64,000 nucleotides of DNA, taken from contig NZ_JABWRJ020000004.1 of the NCBI RefSeq assembly GCF_014268935.2, forward strand, positions 372,001 through 436,000, written 5' to 3'. The translations under genes and the position numbers were made by a program. Shown here piece by piece: positions 44,777-52,710 of this stretch. The number at the start of each line of letters is the position of its first letter. Position 1 is the first letter of the stretch. Under the pieces are notes generated by a model, which was not told where the DNA came from, made no database searches, and worked only from the letters and a program-made list of their open reading frames with translations. Source of the stretch: Pseudomonas peradeniyensis. GTDB taxonomy: Bacteria > Pseudomonadota > Gammaproteobacteria > Pseudomonadales > Pseudomonadaceae.

Positions 44777-46093
44777 TTAAGTACGCAGTGGCTTGATCGC
44801 CATGCTGGTATTGGGTGCCACGTCATTGGCCTGCACGGCGGTCGCTGGTCGGCTGTTCCAGTGCGGCAGCAGCACCAGGGCGGAGAACAGCGCGGTGCCG
44901 GCGAAGACGATGAACACCGTGACGCTGTCGAAGTAGCCAGGCAGCAGGCCGCCGAGCACCGCACCCACCGAGCCGCAGCCGTTGACGAAACCGGCCGCGG
45001 TGGCGCCGGCCTTGGCCGTGCCGAAGTCGATGGCCGCGGCGCCGCTGATCATCGAGTCCGGGCCGTACAGGGTCAGGCCCATCACGAACAGCAGGGCCAC
45101 CACCAGCAGCACGCTGCCGCTGTGCATCGCCGCCATGAAGCCGGCCAGGGTCAGGGTCAGCAGCACCAGGCTGATCACGCAGGCCGGCATGCGCCGGGCG
45201 CCGAACAGCTTGTCCGAGGCCAGGCCGATGAGGATCGGCCCGAGCAGCCCGGCCAGTTCGAAGGCCGTGGGGATGATCGCCGCGCCGACCTTGCCCACCG
45301 ACGGCATTTGCTCGAAGACGATCACCGGGCCCCATAGCAGGATGGCGTAGCGCGCCGGTTTGAGCATGAAGTAGGCCAGGCCCAGGGTCAGCACCGTGCG
45401 GTTACGCAGGATCTCGCGCAACGGTGCCCAGACGCTGCACAGGTTCGCCCCCGGCGCCATACTCTGCGGCTCGGGCTCCACCGCCGGCAGGCCGACGTCC
45501 TCGGGCTTGTTGCGCTGAAAAATGAAGAACAGCACCGCTACCGCGGCCACCACCACGGCGCTGGAGAAGAACGCCGCATGCCAGGTGCCGACCAGGGTGT
45601 AGGCCCACCAGCCGGCGAACGGCGAGGCCACCAGGCCACCGAAGGCGTAGCACGAACTCCACAGTCCCAGCACCCGTCCGCGCTGGGAGGCGGGGAAGAA
45701 ACTGCCGATGTTCTTGCACAGCCCCGCCCAGCCTGTGGACTGCGCCAGCCCCTGGATCAGCATGCAGCTGGCGAAGATCGGGAAGGTCGCGTAGCTGCCC
45801 ATCACCACTGCGGCGGCCGCCGAGATCAGCAACCCGCCCAGCACCACCACGCGGGGGCCAAAACGGTCGGCGAGCATGCCCCAGGTGAACTGGCCCACGG
45901 CGTAGGCGGCCAGGTAGATCGCGTCGAGGTTGGCCATGGCGGCCTTGTCGAGCATGAAATTCGGATCCTCGCCGATGCCGAGCTTGGCCACCGAGAAGGC
46001 CTTGCGGGTGAAGTAGAAGGCGGCATAGGCCAGCCAGGTGATTGCGAAGATCTGCACGCGCCAGCGCTTGATGGCGCCCAGGGATTGATTCAT
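44777..46093 (-). CDS. MFS transporter, organophosphate:phosphate antiporter-like
   Basis: 438 residues from the ATG at 46093, with 12 helices. The N-terminal WLAYAAFYFTRKAFSVAKLG is the fingerprint of the OPA branch (GlpT/UhpT/UhpC). ADRFGPRVVVLGG and TGWAGLCKNIGSFFPASQRG support it. It would take up a phosphorylated or phosphonated compound in exchange for phosphate. It heads a two-gene operon with the FAD oxidase and faces the LysR regulator across 245 bp containing a clear palindrome. Confidence 0.87.
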   Translation of the reverse strand: MNQSLGAIKRWRVQIFAITWLAYAAFYFTRKAFSVAKLGIGEDPNFMLDKAAMANLDAIYLAAYAVGQFTWGMLADRFGPRVVVLGGLLISAAAAVVMGSYATFPIFASCMLIQGLAQSTGWAGLCKNIGSFFPASQRGRVLGLWSSCYAFGGLVASPFAGWWAYTLVGTWHAAFFSSAVVVAAVAVLFFIFQRNKPEDVGLPAVEPEPQSMAPGANLCSVWAPLREILRNRTVLTLGLAYFMLKPARYAILLWGPVIVFEQMPSVGKVGAAIIPTAFELAGLLGPILIGLASDKLFGARRMPACVISLVLLTLTLAGFMAAMHSGSVLLVVALLFVMGLTLYGPDSMISGAAAIDFGTAKAGATAAGFVNGCGSVGAVLGGLLPGYFDSVTVFIVFAGTALFSALVLLPHWNSRPATAVQANDVAPNTSMAIKPLRT

Positions 46094-46277
46094 TGACTCT
46101 GACCTCTTGCTTGAGTGTGCCGGCAGAATGTGAAGAAACGCCTGTCTTGTTGTTGTGTTGCGCACTGCGTGACGGAGGGACGTCACCTGGTCAGATGGCG
46201 GTGGTGTCGCCATGGCCGACATGGCGCCGCTCGTGGCGGCGTGGTCGGGTTGAAACACATGGAAACAGCTGCTGATT

Positions 46278-46298
46278 GATAAATAAAATCGATTTATC
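46278..46298. promoter_or_regulatory. LysR-type operator candidate
   Basis: GATAAAT-N7-ATTTATC, a perfect 7-bp inverted repeat with a central AAATCGATTT palindrome, lies 41 bp before the LysR start in the AT-rich part of the divergent intergenic region. Its form fits a T-N11-A box. Confidence 0.6.
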
Positions 46299-46338
46299 GT
46301 ATTTCACACATAAGCCCAGCTTGTAAGCGGAGTGTTCG

Positions 46339-47208
46339 ATGTCGGTCTCCCATGCTCAACTCAAGGCCTTTCATGCAGTCGCCGAACAGGGCAGCTTCAC
46401 CCGTGCGGCGCAGAAGCTGTTTTTGACCCAGCCGGCGGTGTCCGATCAGGTGCGCAAGCTCGAGGAGCGCTTCGGCGTGCTGCTGTTCCAGCGCAACAAG
46501 CGTTCTGTGCAACTGACCGACCTTGGCGAGCGCCTGCTGGGCGTGACCCAGCGCCTGTTCGCCTGCGAGGCCGAGGCCGTGGAGCTGCTGCAGGACTCCC
46601 GCGCCCTGCACACCGGCAGCCTGACCCTGGCGGTGGACGCGCCGGTGCACGTGCTGCCGCAGATCGCCCGGTTCTGCCAGCGCTATCCGGGGATCCAGGT
46701 GAAGATCGAGACCGGCAACACCGACGAGTCGCTGGCCCGGCTGTTCAGCTACCAGGCGGACCTGGCCCTGCTCGGGCGCGATGTCGATGACGAGCGGTTG
46801 TTCTGCGTGCCGATGCGGCGTGACCCGATGGTGGCGTTCGTTTCGCACAACCATCCGTGGGCCAGCCGCGGGCAGATCAGCCTGGCGGACCTGGACGACA
46901 CGCCGTTGGTGCTGCGTGAGCCGGGGTCGGTGACGCGGCAGACGCTGGAGGAGGAAATGCAGCGGGCCGGGTTGCGGATTCGGCCGGCGATCCAGGTCGA
47001 GGGGCGGGAGGCGGCGCGGGAGGCGGTGGTGGTGGGGATTGGCGTTGGGGTGGTTTCGGCGGCGGAGTTCGGGGCTGATGCGAGGGTTTGTGCTTTGCCG
47101 ATTGTGGATTGTCGGCGGCATCTGACTGAGACGTTGGTTTGTTTGAGTGAGCAGAGGACGCGGCGGGTGGTGGCTACGTTTTTGGAGATGGTTTTGGAGG
47201 GGATTTAG
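46339..47208 (+). CDS. LysR family transcriptional regulator
   Basis: 289 residues. The helix-turn-helix is AFHAVAEQGSFTRAAQKLFL with TQPAVSDQVRKLEERFGVLL. The effector domain contains LTLAVDAPVHVLPQIARFCQ and KIETGNTDESLARLFSYQAD. The sequence resembles regulators linked to aminoethylphosphonate use, which agrees with the OPA transporter and amine oxidase on the other side of the operator. The last 230 bases are unusually rich in G and T on the coding strand compared with the first 600, and the gene runs directly into a G-tract repeat. Confidence 0.88.
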   Translation: MSVSHAQLKAFHAVAEQGSFTRAAQKLFLTQPAVSDQVRKLEERFGVLLFQRNKRSVQLTDLGERLLGVTQRLFACEAEAVELLQDSRALHTGSLTLAVDAPVHVLPQIARFCQRYPGIQVKIETGNTDESLARLFSYQADLALLGRDVDDERLFCVPMRRDPMVAFVSHNHPWASRGQISLADLDDTPLVLREPGSVTRQTLEEEMQRAGLRIRPAIQVEGREAAREAVVVGIGVGVVSAAEFGADARVCALPIVDCRRHLTETLVCLSEQRTRRVVATFLEMVLEGI

Positions 47209-47249
47209 GGCTGGGGGCTGGGGCTGGGGCTGGGTCTGGGTCTGGGTCT
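47209..47249 (+). repeat. G-tract repeat (CTGGGG/CTGGGT), possible G-quadruplex
   Basis: Six to seven copies of CTGGGG or CTGGGT follow the LysR stop without a gap. The plus strand carries at least seven separated runs of three or more G with 2-3 nt loops, so a G-quadruplex is possible in the nascent RNA or in DNA. Confidence 0.75.
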
Positions 47250-47267
47250 ATAGTGACTGTTTTGGTT

Positions 47268-47530
47268 TTTATATGCACATTCGTAGACGATATCGACATT
47301 TAGTCACCTTTTCGCCTTTACGGCGACCTACTTTTCTCTAGGGAAAAGTAGGCAAAACCGTTCCGCTCCGTTCATCCGGCCCCTACGCTGCGCTCCGGGG
47401 TTCCCTCGCTCCGTTCTTGCTCCCGGGAGGACCGCGCTGAACGCCCCATCCTGGGGCGCAGCGCTTGACGGCCATCCATGGCCGTCACCTCCCTCCGCAA
47501 GAACTCCGCTCGGCCTCCTGAAGTCGCAAT
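47268..47530. repeat. Long inverted repeat, left arm
   Basis: Imperfect copy of a GC-rich repeat whose partner lies at 47788-48000 and continues at 49445-49500 after an IS insertion. Shared blocks include GCTCCCGGGAGGACCGCGCTG and CGTCACCTCCCTCCGCAAGA. No coding frame with normal codon use was seen. Confidence 0.75.
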
Positions 47531-47560
47531 TGGTGTTGCCTGGGCTATTGCGCGCTTAGA

Positions 47561-47596
47561 AGCAAGAGCAAGAGCAAGAGCAAGAGCAAGAGCAAG
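47561..47596 (+). repeat. Hexanucleotide tandem repeat (AGCAAG)6
   Basis: Six perfect copies of AGCAAG between the arms of the long inverted repeat. The number of copies is likely to vary between strains. Confidence 0.85.
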
Positions 47597-47637
47597 AAGC
47601 GCGAAGTTAGAGACCATTAGTTATGTATTGGTTATTC

Positions 47638-47720
47638 CGGCCCTTTCGCGGGACAAGCCCGCTCCTACAGGGATTTATATAACAGCGACTGTCGTGTAGG
47701 AGCGGGCTTGCCCCGCGATA
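47638..47720. repeat. REP inverted pair
   Basis: CCCTTTCGCGGGACAAGCCC and its inverse GCGGGCTTGCCCCGCGATAC face each other around a short AT-rich spacer. Confidence 0.8.
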
Positions 47721-47787
47721 CGATCATGAGATTAACTAAAAACCAACTAGCGACAGCTACGCCAGTCCAGACGCCGCCCGTAACTTC

Positions 47788-48000
47788 GCGACTTCAGGAG
47801 GCCGAACGGAGGTCTTGCGGAGGGAGGTGACGGGCATGGATGCCCGTCAAGCGCTGGGGCCCAGGATGGGCCCTGCAGCGCGGTCCTCCCGGGAGCAAGG
47901 CCGGAGTGAGGGAACCCGGAGCGAAGCGGAGGGCCGGATGAATGGAGCGCAGCGTTTTTTGGTTACTTTTTGTCGCGTTTGACAAAAAGTGACCCGCCGT
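47788..48000. repeat. Long inverted repeat, right arm (interrupted by an IS)
   Basis: Inverse of the left arm 47268-47530. It ends in GTGACCCGCCGT, where the IS starts, and resumes after the IS with CGTAAGGGCGGAAAGG. Removing the IS and one CGT restores continuous similarity to the left arm. Confidence 0.75.
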
Positions 48001-48048
48001 TGAACTGACCCCCGAAAGTTGGACACCTTATCCCTTGGAGGGTGTTCC

Positions 48049-48591
48049 ATGACGAAATACAACCTGGCGCTCAAGCAGGCACTCATCGAAGAGTGCCTTT
48101 CTGCCCGCAGTGTTCATGAAGTGGCACTGAAGCATGAGCTGAGCCCTTCGCTGCTGCGCCGCTGGGTAAAGGGCTATGAGAAACACGGCGCAGCCGGTTT
48201 GATTCCCAAGTACAGTCACTACGATGCTCAGTTCAAATTAAAGGTTTTGCAATGCATCGAGCAAGACGGGCTGTCTGCTCAGCAAGCATGCGTAAGGTTT
48301 GATATCCGTGGGCCGAGCAGCATCAGGCAATGGAAAAGGCTGTACGATGAAGGCGGAATAGAAGCCCTTCATCCGAACCGTGCCCGAGAGTTAAACATGC
48401 CCCGCAAGCCATCAAAGCAATCCAGCGCAGGACCTTCTGCACCTTCGGATCGTGAGCTCACGCCTGAGCAAATGCTCGAAGAGCTGGAATATCTGCGCGC
48501 GGAGAATGCCTATCTAAAAAAGCTCGATGCCTTGATCCAAGCGGACCCACGCACTGCGCAGGCAAGAAAACGCAAGCTGTCCAAGGATTAA
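48049..48591 (+). CDS. IS3-family transposase OrfA (helix-turn-helix)
   Basis: 180 residues from the ATG at 48049. Two helix-turn-helix units are visible (ECLSARSVHEVALKHELSPS with LLRRWVKGYE; IEQDGLSAQQACVRFDIRGP with SSIRQWKRLY). The C-terminus has a leucine-zipper-like stretch (MLEELEYLRAENAYLKKLDA). The slippery heptamer AAAAAAG (48516-48522) is in the correct phase (A AAA AAG) for a -1 ribosomal shift into orfB, giving the OrfAB fusion transposase. Confidence 0.92.
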   Translation: MTKYNLALKQALIEECLSARSVHEVALKHELSPSLLRRWVKGYEKHGAAGLIPKYSHYDAQFKLKVLQCIEQDGLSAQQACVRFDIRGPSSIRQWKRLYDEGGIEALHPNRARELNMPRKPSKQSSAGPSAPSDRELTPEQMLEELEYLRAENAYLKKLDALIQADPRTAQARKRKLSKD

Positions 48592-48617
48592 GGCGTGAGC
48601 ATCGACTCGCTCTGCTG

Positions 48618-49412
48618 TTGCGCGCTGCAGGCCTGGCACGCAGTACCTTTTACTACCAAAGCAAAGTGTTGCAGACCGACAGGCATGCTGCCCTCAAGGA
48701 ACGCATCGACAGGGTCTATCACCAGCATAAGGGGCGGTATGGCTACCGCCGTATCACTGCGGTTCTTGGGCACAATGCCGAGGTGATCAATCACAAGAAG
48801 GTGCAGCGGCTGATGCAGTTGATGGGCCTCAAATCGCTAGTCAAAGTGAAGAAATATCGCTCGTATCGAGGCTCCGAGGGGCTTGTTGCATCTGATTTGC
48901 TCAAGCGTGAATTCAAGGCGCAGGCCCCTAATCAAAAATGGGTAACCGACGTGACAGAGTTCAAGGTAAAGGGCCAGAAGCTATTTCTTTCGCCGGTGAT
49001 GGACCTGTACAACGGCGAGATCCTCGCTTATCAGATCAACCGACGCCCTGAGTTCAGGATGGTTTCGACAATGCTGGAGCAAGCTTTCGAGCGGCTGAAT
49101 CAAGATGACAAACCAATATTGCACTCCGATCAAGGCTGGCAGTATCAGCAGCCAGCTTACCGGCACATGTTGGCCGGGAAGAATATCGAGCAGAGCATGT
49201 CGCGAAAGGGAAACTGCCTGGACAACGCCGCGATGGAAAGCTTTTTTGGCACGCTCAAGAGCGAGTTCTTTTATCTGGAATCGTTTGAGAGTGTTGAACA
49301 ACTGGCATCAGGGCTAGAGGATTACATCGCTTACTACAACCAAGAACGCATCAGTCTCAGACTAAATGGCTTGAGTCCGGTACAATTTCGGACCCAAGCG
49401 CTGAACCCATAG
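48618..49412 (+). CDS. IS3-family transposase OrfB (DDE catalytic part)
   Basis: 264 residues from an internal start. The frame is open back to the slippery site at 48516, so it is made mainly as a fusion with OrfA. Catalytic motifs are WVTDVTEFKV (first Asp), HSDQGWQYQQPAYRHML (second Asp) and NAAMESFFGTLKSEFF (Glu). The HTH_21-like region YHQHKGRYGYRRITAVL precedes them. All three acidic residues are intact. Confidence 0.93.
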   Translation: MRAAGLARSTFYYQSKVLQTDRHAALKERIDRVYHQHKGRYGYRRITAVLGHNAEVINHKKVQRLMQLMGLKSLVKVKKYRSYRGSEGLVASDLLKREFKAQAPNQKWVTDVTEFKVKGQKLFLSPVMDLYNGEILAYQINRRPEFRMVSTMLEQAFERLNQDDKPILHSDQGWQYQQPAYRHMLAGKNIEQSMSRKGNCLDNAAMESFFGTLKSEFFYLESFESVEQLASGLEDYIAYYNQERISLRLNGLSPVQFRTQALNP

Positions 49413-49581
49413 CGTACCCTGTCCAACTTTCGGGGGTCAGTTCACGTAAGGGCGGAAAGGTGAATAAGCGTCGACATCGCAAAAGAATGCGCATACAACT
49501 ATAAAAACAATCATCGCCCAAACTCAGAAACAAAAAACCATGACAAACTAACCCATCTCCAACAGCAAGGCCCCACCCACC

Positions 49582-49956
49582 ATGTTCTACCGCCTGGCCG
49601 CCGACACCCTGGTCCTGTTCCACCTCTCGTTCATCCTGCTGGTCCTGTTCGGCGGCCTGTTGGTGCTCTGGCGCCGCCGCGCCCTGCTGATCCATCTCCC
49701 CGCCCTCGCCTGGGGCCTGGCCGTGGAAGGCCTGCACCTGGAGTGCCCCCTGACCGACTGGGAAAACCACCTGCGCAATGCCGCCGGCGACGCCGGCTAC
49801 CACGGCGGTTTCGTCGAACACTACATCTGGCCGGTCATCTACCCCGCCGGCCTGACCCCACAGATCCAACTGTGGCTGGGCACCGTCGTACTGCTGCTCA
49901 ACCTCGGCGTCTACGCCTGCGTGATCTGGCGCCTAGCGCGTCGCCACCACGAATAA
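49582..49956 (+). CDS. DUF2784 membrane protein
   Basis: 124 residues with three hydrophobic segments. The start MFYRLAADTLVLFHLSFILL, the motif HLECPLTDWENHLR and the stretch GYHGGFVEHYIWPVIYPAGL are diagnostic of DUF2784. The function is unknown. Its last 24 bases overlap the 3' end of the tam gene on the other strand. Confidence 0.9.
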   Translation: MFYRLAADTLVLFHLSFILLVLFGGLLVLWRRRALLIHLPALAWGLAVEGLHLECPLTDWENHLRNAAGDAGYHGGFVEHYIWPVIYPAGLTPQIQLWLGTVVLLLNLGVYACVIWRLARRHHE

Positions 49957-50709
49957 CCGCGGGAACGGCAACAATACCCTGCCATCACTGGCCGGCGGGT
50001 AATCACGCTGCATGGCCTGCAAGTAAAGCTGCAGGAAACTCGCCTGTTCCTGCTCATCCAGCCGCGCCAGGTAAGGCCGCAACGCCGAGCCCTTGAACCA
50101 CTCCACCACCGCCTCGGCACCACCAACCAGCGGGTGGTGGTAGGTGGTGCGCCACACATCCACCCGCGCGCACAGCGGGCTGAGCAGGTCGTAGTAGAAA
50201 CCGGCATTGTGCCGCAGCGGCAGGCTGAAATCGGCGAACTTCCCGGCCCAGGGCCCCTGGCTGGCAATCTCGCGCAGTTGCCGGTGCGCCGGCTCATCGA
50301 GGTTGTCGGGCGTCTGCACGGCCAGGCTGGCGCCCTCGCTCAGTTGCCGCACCAGGTGCGGGTAGAGGCTGGCGTGGTCCGGCACCCACTGCAGCGACGC
50401 GTTGGCAAGGATCAGGTCCTGAGGCTCGTGGGCCGTCCAGCTGGCAATCTCGCCAATCTCGCAGCGCACCCGCGGAATGCTCAGCCGTGGCCGTTGCCGG
50501 GCCTTGTCGATCATGTCTGGATCGCTGTCCAGGGCCAGGACCTGGGCATCGGGGCAGCGCTGCAGCAACACCTCGGTGGAGTTACCCGGACCGCAGCCCA
50601 GGTCCGTGGCGTGACGCACCGGGCGCGCCGGCACGGCGGCCAGCAGATCGCGCACGGCGCGGGTGCGTTCGTCTTCGAACAACGAATACTGGGTGGCGGA
50701 CCAGGCCAT
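49933..50709 (-). CDS. tam: Trans-aconitate 2-methyltransferase
   Basis: 258 residues from the ATG at 50709, with GAGGAG upstream. MAWSATQYSLFEDERTRAVR is the usual Tam start. The SAM motif is ATDLGCGPGNSTEVL near 38-52, followed by LALDSDPDMIDKAR and DLILANASLQWVPDH. It methylates trans-aconitate, an inhibitor of aconitase formed spontaneously from cis-aconitate. Cytoplasmic. Confidence 0.92.
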   Translation of the reverse strand: MAWSATQYSLFEDERTRAVRDLLAAVPARPVRHATDLGCGPGNSTEVLLQRCPDAQVLALDSDPDMIDKARQRPRLSIPRVRCEIGEIASWTAHEPQDLILANASLQWVPDHASLYPHLVRQLSEGASLAVQTPDNLDEPAHRQLREIASQGPWAGKFADFSLPLRHNAGFYYDLLSPLCARVDVWRTTYHHPLVGGAEAVVEWFKGSALRPYLARLDEQEQASFLQLYLQAMQRDYPPASDGRVLLPFPRLFVVATR

Positions 50710-50862
50710 GGGCGACTCCTCGTGGGGCAATTGTGTGCAGCATAAGCCATGTTGGCATGCTGCAACGTAAGGATGATCTGACTGGCAAACAAGGCTTTGC
50801 CCACAAACAAAAACGGCCGATCCCTCAAAGGAGACCGGCCGTTGACAGAGGCACTAGCGCAA

Positions 50863-52272
50863 TCAGTGACGCTTGGCGCTACGGATCTGGTGCACCACGC
50901 CCATGGCCACCACGATCGCCGCGGCGATGCCGGTGGAGATCACCAGGATCTGGTAGTCAGGCATGAAGGCCATGGTCACCAGGGCCGCCACGATGAACAG
51001 GATCACCAGGTAGGTCAGCCACGGGAACAGCCACATCTTCAGGCGCACTTCCTTGCCCTCGGCGATCAGCTTGCGACGCATGCGCAGCTGCGAGAAGGCG
51101 ATCACCAGGTACACCAGCAGGGCGATCATGCCGGTGGTGTTCATCAGGGTTTCCAGCACGTCCTTCGGCCGCAGGGTCTCGCTGAAGTTGATCAGCGCGC
51201 AGAACACCGCCACCAGGCACGAGCCGATGATCGCGTTCACCGGGACGCCGGTACCGGTGCGGGTGAACTTGAACAGGCGCGGCGCGTCGCCACGCTGGGC
51301 CAGGGAGAACAGCATGCGCGAAGCGGTGTAGTGGCCGGAGATCAGGCAGCTGCTCACCGAGGTCAGCACCACGAAGTTCATCAGCAGCTCGGCATACGGC
51401 ACGCCCAGCAGTTCCAGGGTACGGCGGTAGGCGCCATAGCCGGAGACGCCCAGCTGCGGGTCGTTCCACGGCACCAGGCAGACGATCAGGAAGATCGAGC
51501 CGACATAGAACAGGCACACCCGCCACACCACCGAGTTGGTCGCCTTGACGATCTGGGTGGCCGGATCCTTCGCCTCGGAGGCGGCGATGGTGACGATCTC
51601 GGCGCCGAGGAAGGCGAACATCACCCCCAGCAAGGCCCCGATCACCGTGGTGATGCCGTTGGGCATGAAACCTTCGGCGGTCAGGTGGGTGATGCCGCGC
51701 ACTTCACCGAACTGCCAGATGTTCATCACCGCGGCGGTACACACCACCAGGAAGCAGACGATTGCCACCACCTTGATCAACGCGAACCAGAACTCGAACT
51801 CGCCGTAGTGCTTGACGTTGAAGAAGTTGACGGTGATCAGCACCAGCGTGGTGGCCAGCACGAACACGTTGACGCTCACGTCGGGGAAGAAACCGTGCAG
51901 GATCTTGCCCGCGACATAGGCCTCCCAGGCCATGAGGATCACCCAGTACCACCAGTACAGCCAGCCGATGGTGAAGCCGGCCCAGCGGCCGATGGCGCGG
52001 TCGGCGTAGGTGGAGAACGAGCCGGTGTCCGGCGAGGAGGTCGCCATCTCACCGAGCATGCGCATGATCAGCACCACCAGGATGCCGCCGGCAAGGTATG
52101 CCAGCACAGCAGCCGGGCCGGCGCTGTGGATCACGCTGCCGGAACCGACGAACAAGGCGCCGCCGATCACCCCGGCGATGGACATCATCGTCAGGTGGCG
52201 CGACTTGAGCGAGGCACTGAGCTTGCTCTCGTGCCCATCCTTCGCGGTGGTGGATGTGGATGTTGCGTCCAT
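50863..52272 (-). CDS. Amino acid permease, GABA permease-like (APC family)
   Basis: 469 residues with 12 helices. MSIAGVIGGALFVGSGSVIH is the consensus first helix, and EMATSSPDTGSFSTYADRAI with GWLYWWYWVILMAWEAYVAG follow as in GabP/AnsP-type members of the amino acid transporter group. It imports an amino acid with protons. A MocR-type regulator is divergent across 438 bp, a pairing typical of GABA or beta-alanine use. The long leader carries strong hairpins. Confidence 0.88.
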   Translation of the reverse strand: MDATSTSTTAKDGHESKLSASLKSRHLTMMSIAGVIGGALFVGSGSVIHSAGPAAVLAYLAGGILVVLIMRMLGEMATSSPDTGSFSTYADRAIGRWAGFTIGWLYWWYWVILMAWEAYVAGKILHGFFPDVSVNVFVLATTLVLITVNFFNVKHYGEFEFWFALIKVVAIVCFLVVCTAAVMNIWQFGEVRGITHLTAEGFMPNGITTVIGALLGVMFAFLGAEIVTIAASEAKDPATQIVKATNSVVWRVCLFYVGSIFLIVCLVPWNDPQLGVSGYGAYRRTLELLGVPYAELLMNFVVLTSVSSCLISGHYTASRMLFSLAQRGDAPRLFKFTRTGTGVPVNAIIGSCLVAVFCALINFSETLRPKDVLETLMNTTGMIALLVYLVIAFSQLRMRRKLIAEGKEVRLKMWLFPWLTYLVILFIVAALVTMAFMPDYQILVISTGIAAAIVVAMGVVHQIRSAKRH

Positions 52273-52710
52273 CAGTTATTTACCCCGTGCTTCTTTTTAT
52301 CCAAGGAAAAACTGTGAAACCCCGATGGTTATCGGTCTCACCTGTACATCAGTGCTACTGCGGGCAGGGAGGTGTGCGGAGCACACGCAGGCCATCCGTG
52401 GCGGCCTGCTTACGCGACCAGAGGCAATCCTCTGGACGAACTGAACCATGCTGGGGACGGGCAAGAAGCGCCCGGCCAGGCGAAAGGAAGGTGCGGGGCA
52501 AACCCCGACGGCAAAGCAGCGATGTTGTGATTATTCATGGCGCTGGTACGTGCTGTGTTGGCTATATCTGACACGTAATGTAAAAATGTCGAACACATAG
52601 AGCCATGCACAGCGGCATGAAAAACGCACTGCACTGTACAGGCCGCCGATGCAATACACCCGCGATACCCCTGCAGGCGCCTGTCGCCGCGCACACCTGA
52701 AGGCCCCCGA
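52273..52710. promoter_or_regulatory. Divergent control region with hairpin-rich leader
   Basis: 438 bp between the permease and the MocR gene. Three close hairpins lie on the permease side: GTGTGC-GGA-GCACAC (52372-52386), CAGGCC...GGCCTG (52388-52408) and CCAGAGG-CAAT-CCTCTGG (52418-52435). Near the MocR gene are AT-rich motifs and a partial inverted pair GCTGTGTTGGCTA / TAGAGCCATGCACAGC that could be an operator. Confidence 0.5.

Larger units (their letters stand above)
48001..49444 (+). mobile_element. IS3-family insertion sequence, IS150 type
   Basis: 1444 bp with perfect 25-bp terminal inverted repeats (48001-48025 and 49420-49444, starting TGAACTGACCCCCGAAAG), beginning TG and ending CA. 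It is flanked by a 3-bp CGT duplication (47998-48000 and 49445-49447). It carries orfA and orfB with a -1 frameshift signal and looks complete and recently inserted. Confidence 0.93.

Noticed and set aside
47561..47596. Hexanucleotide repeat considered as a CRISPR-like array
   Set aside because: The units are 6 bp with no spacers and no cas genes nearby; it is a simple tandem repeat.
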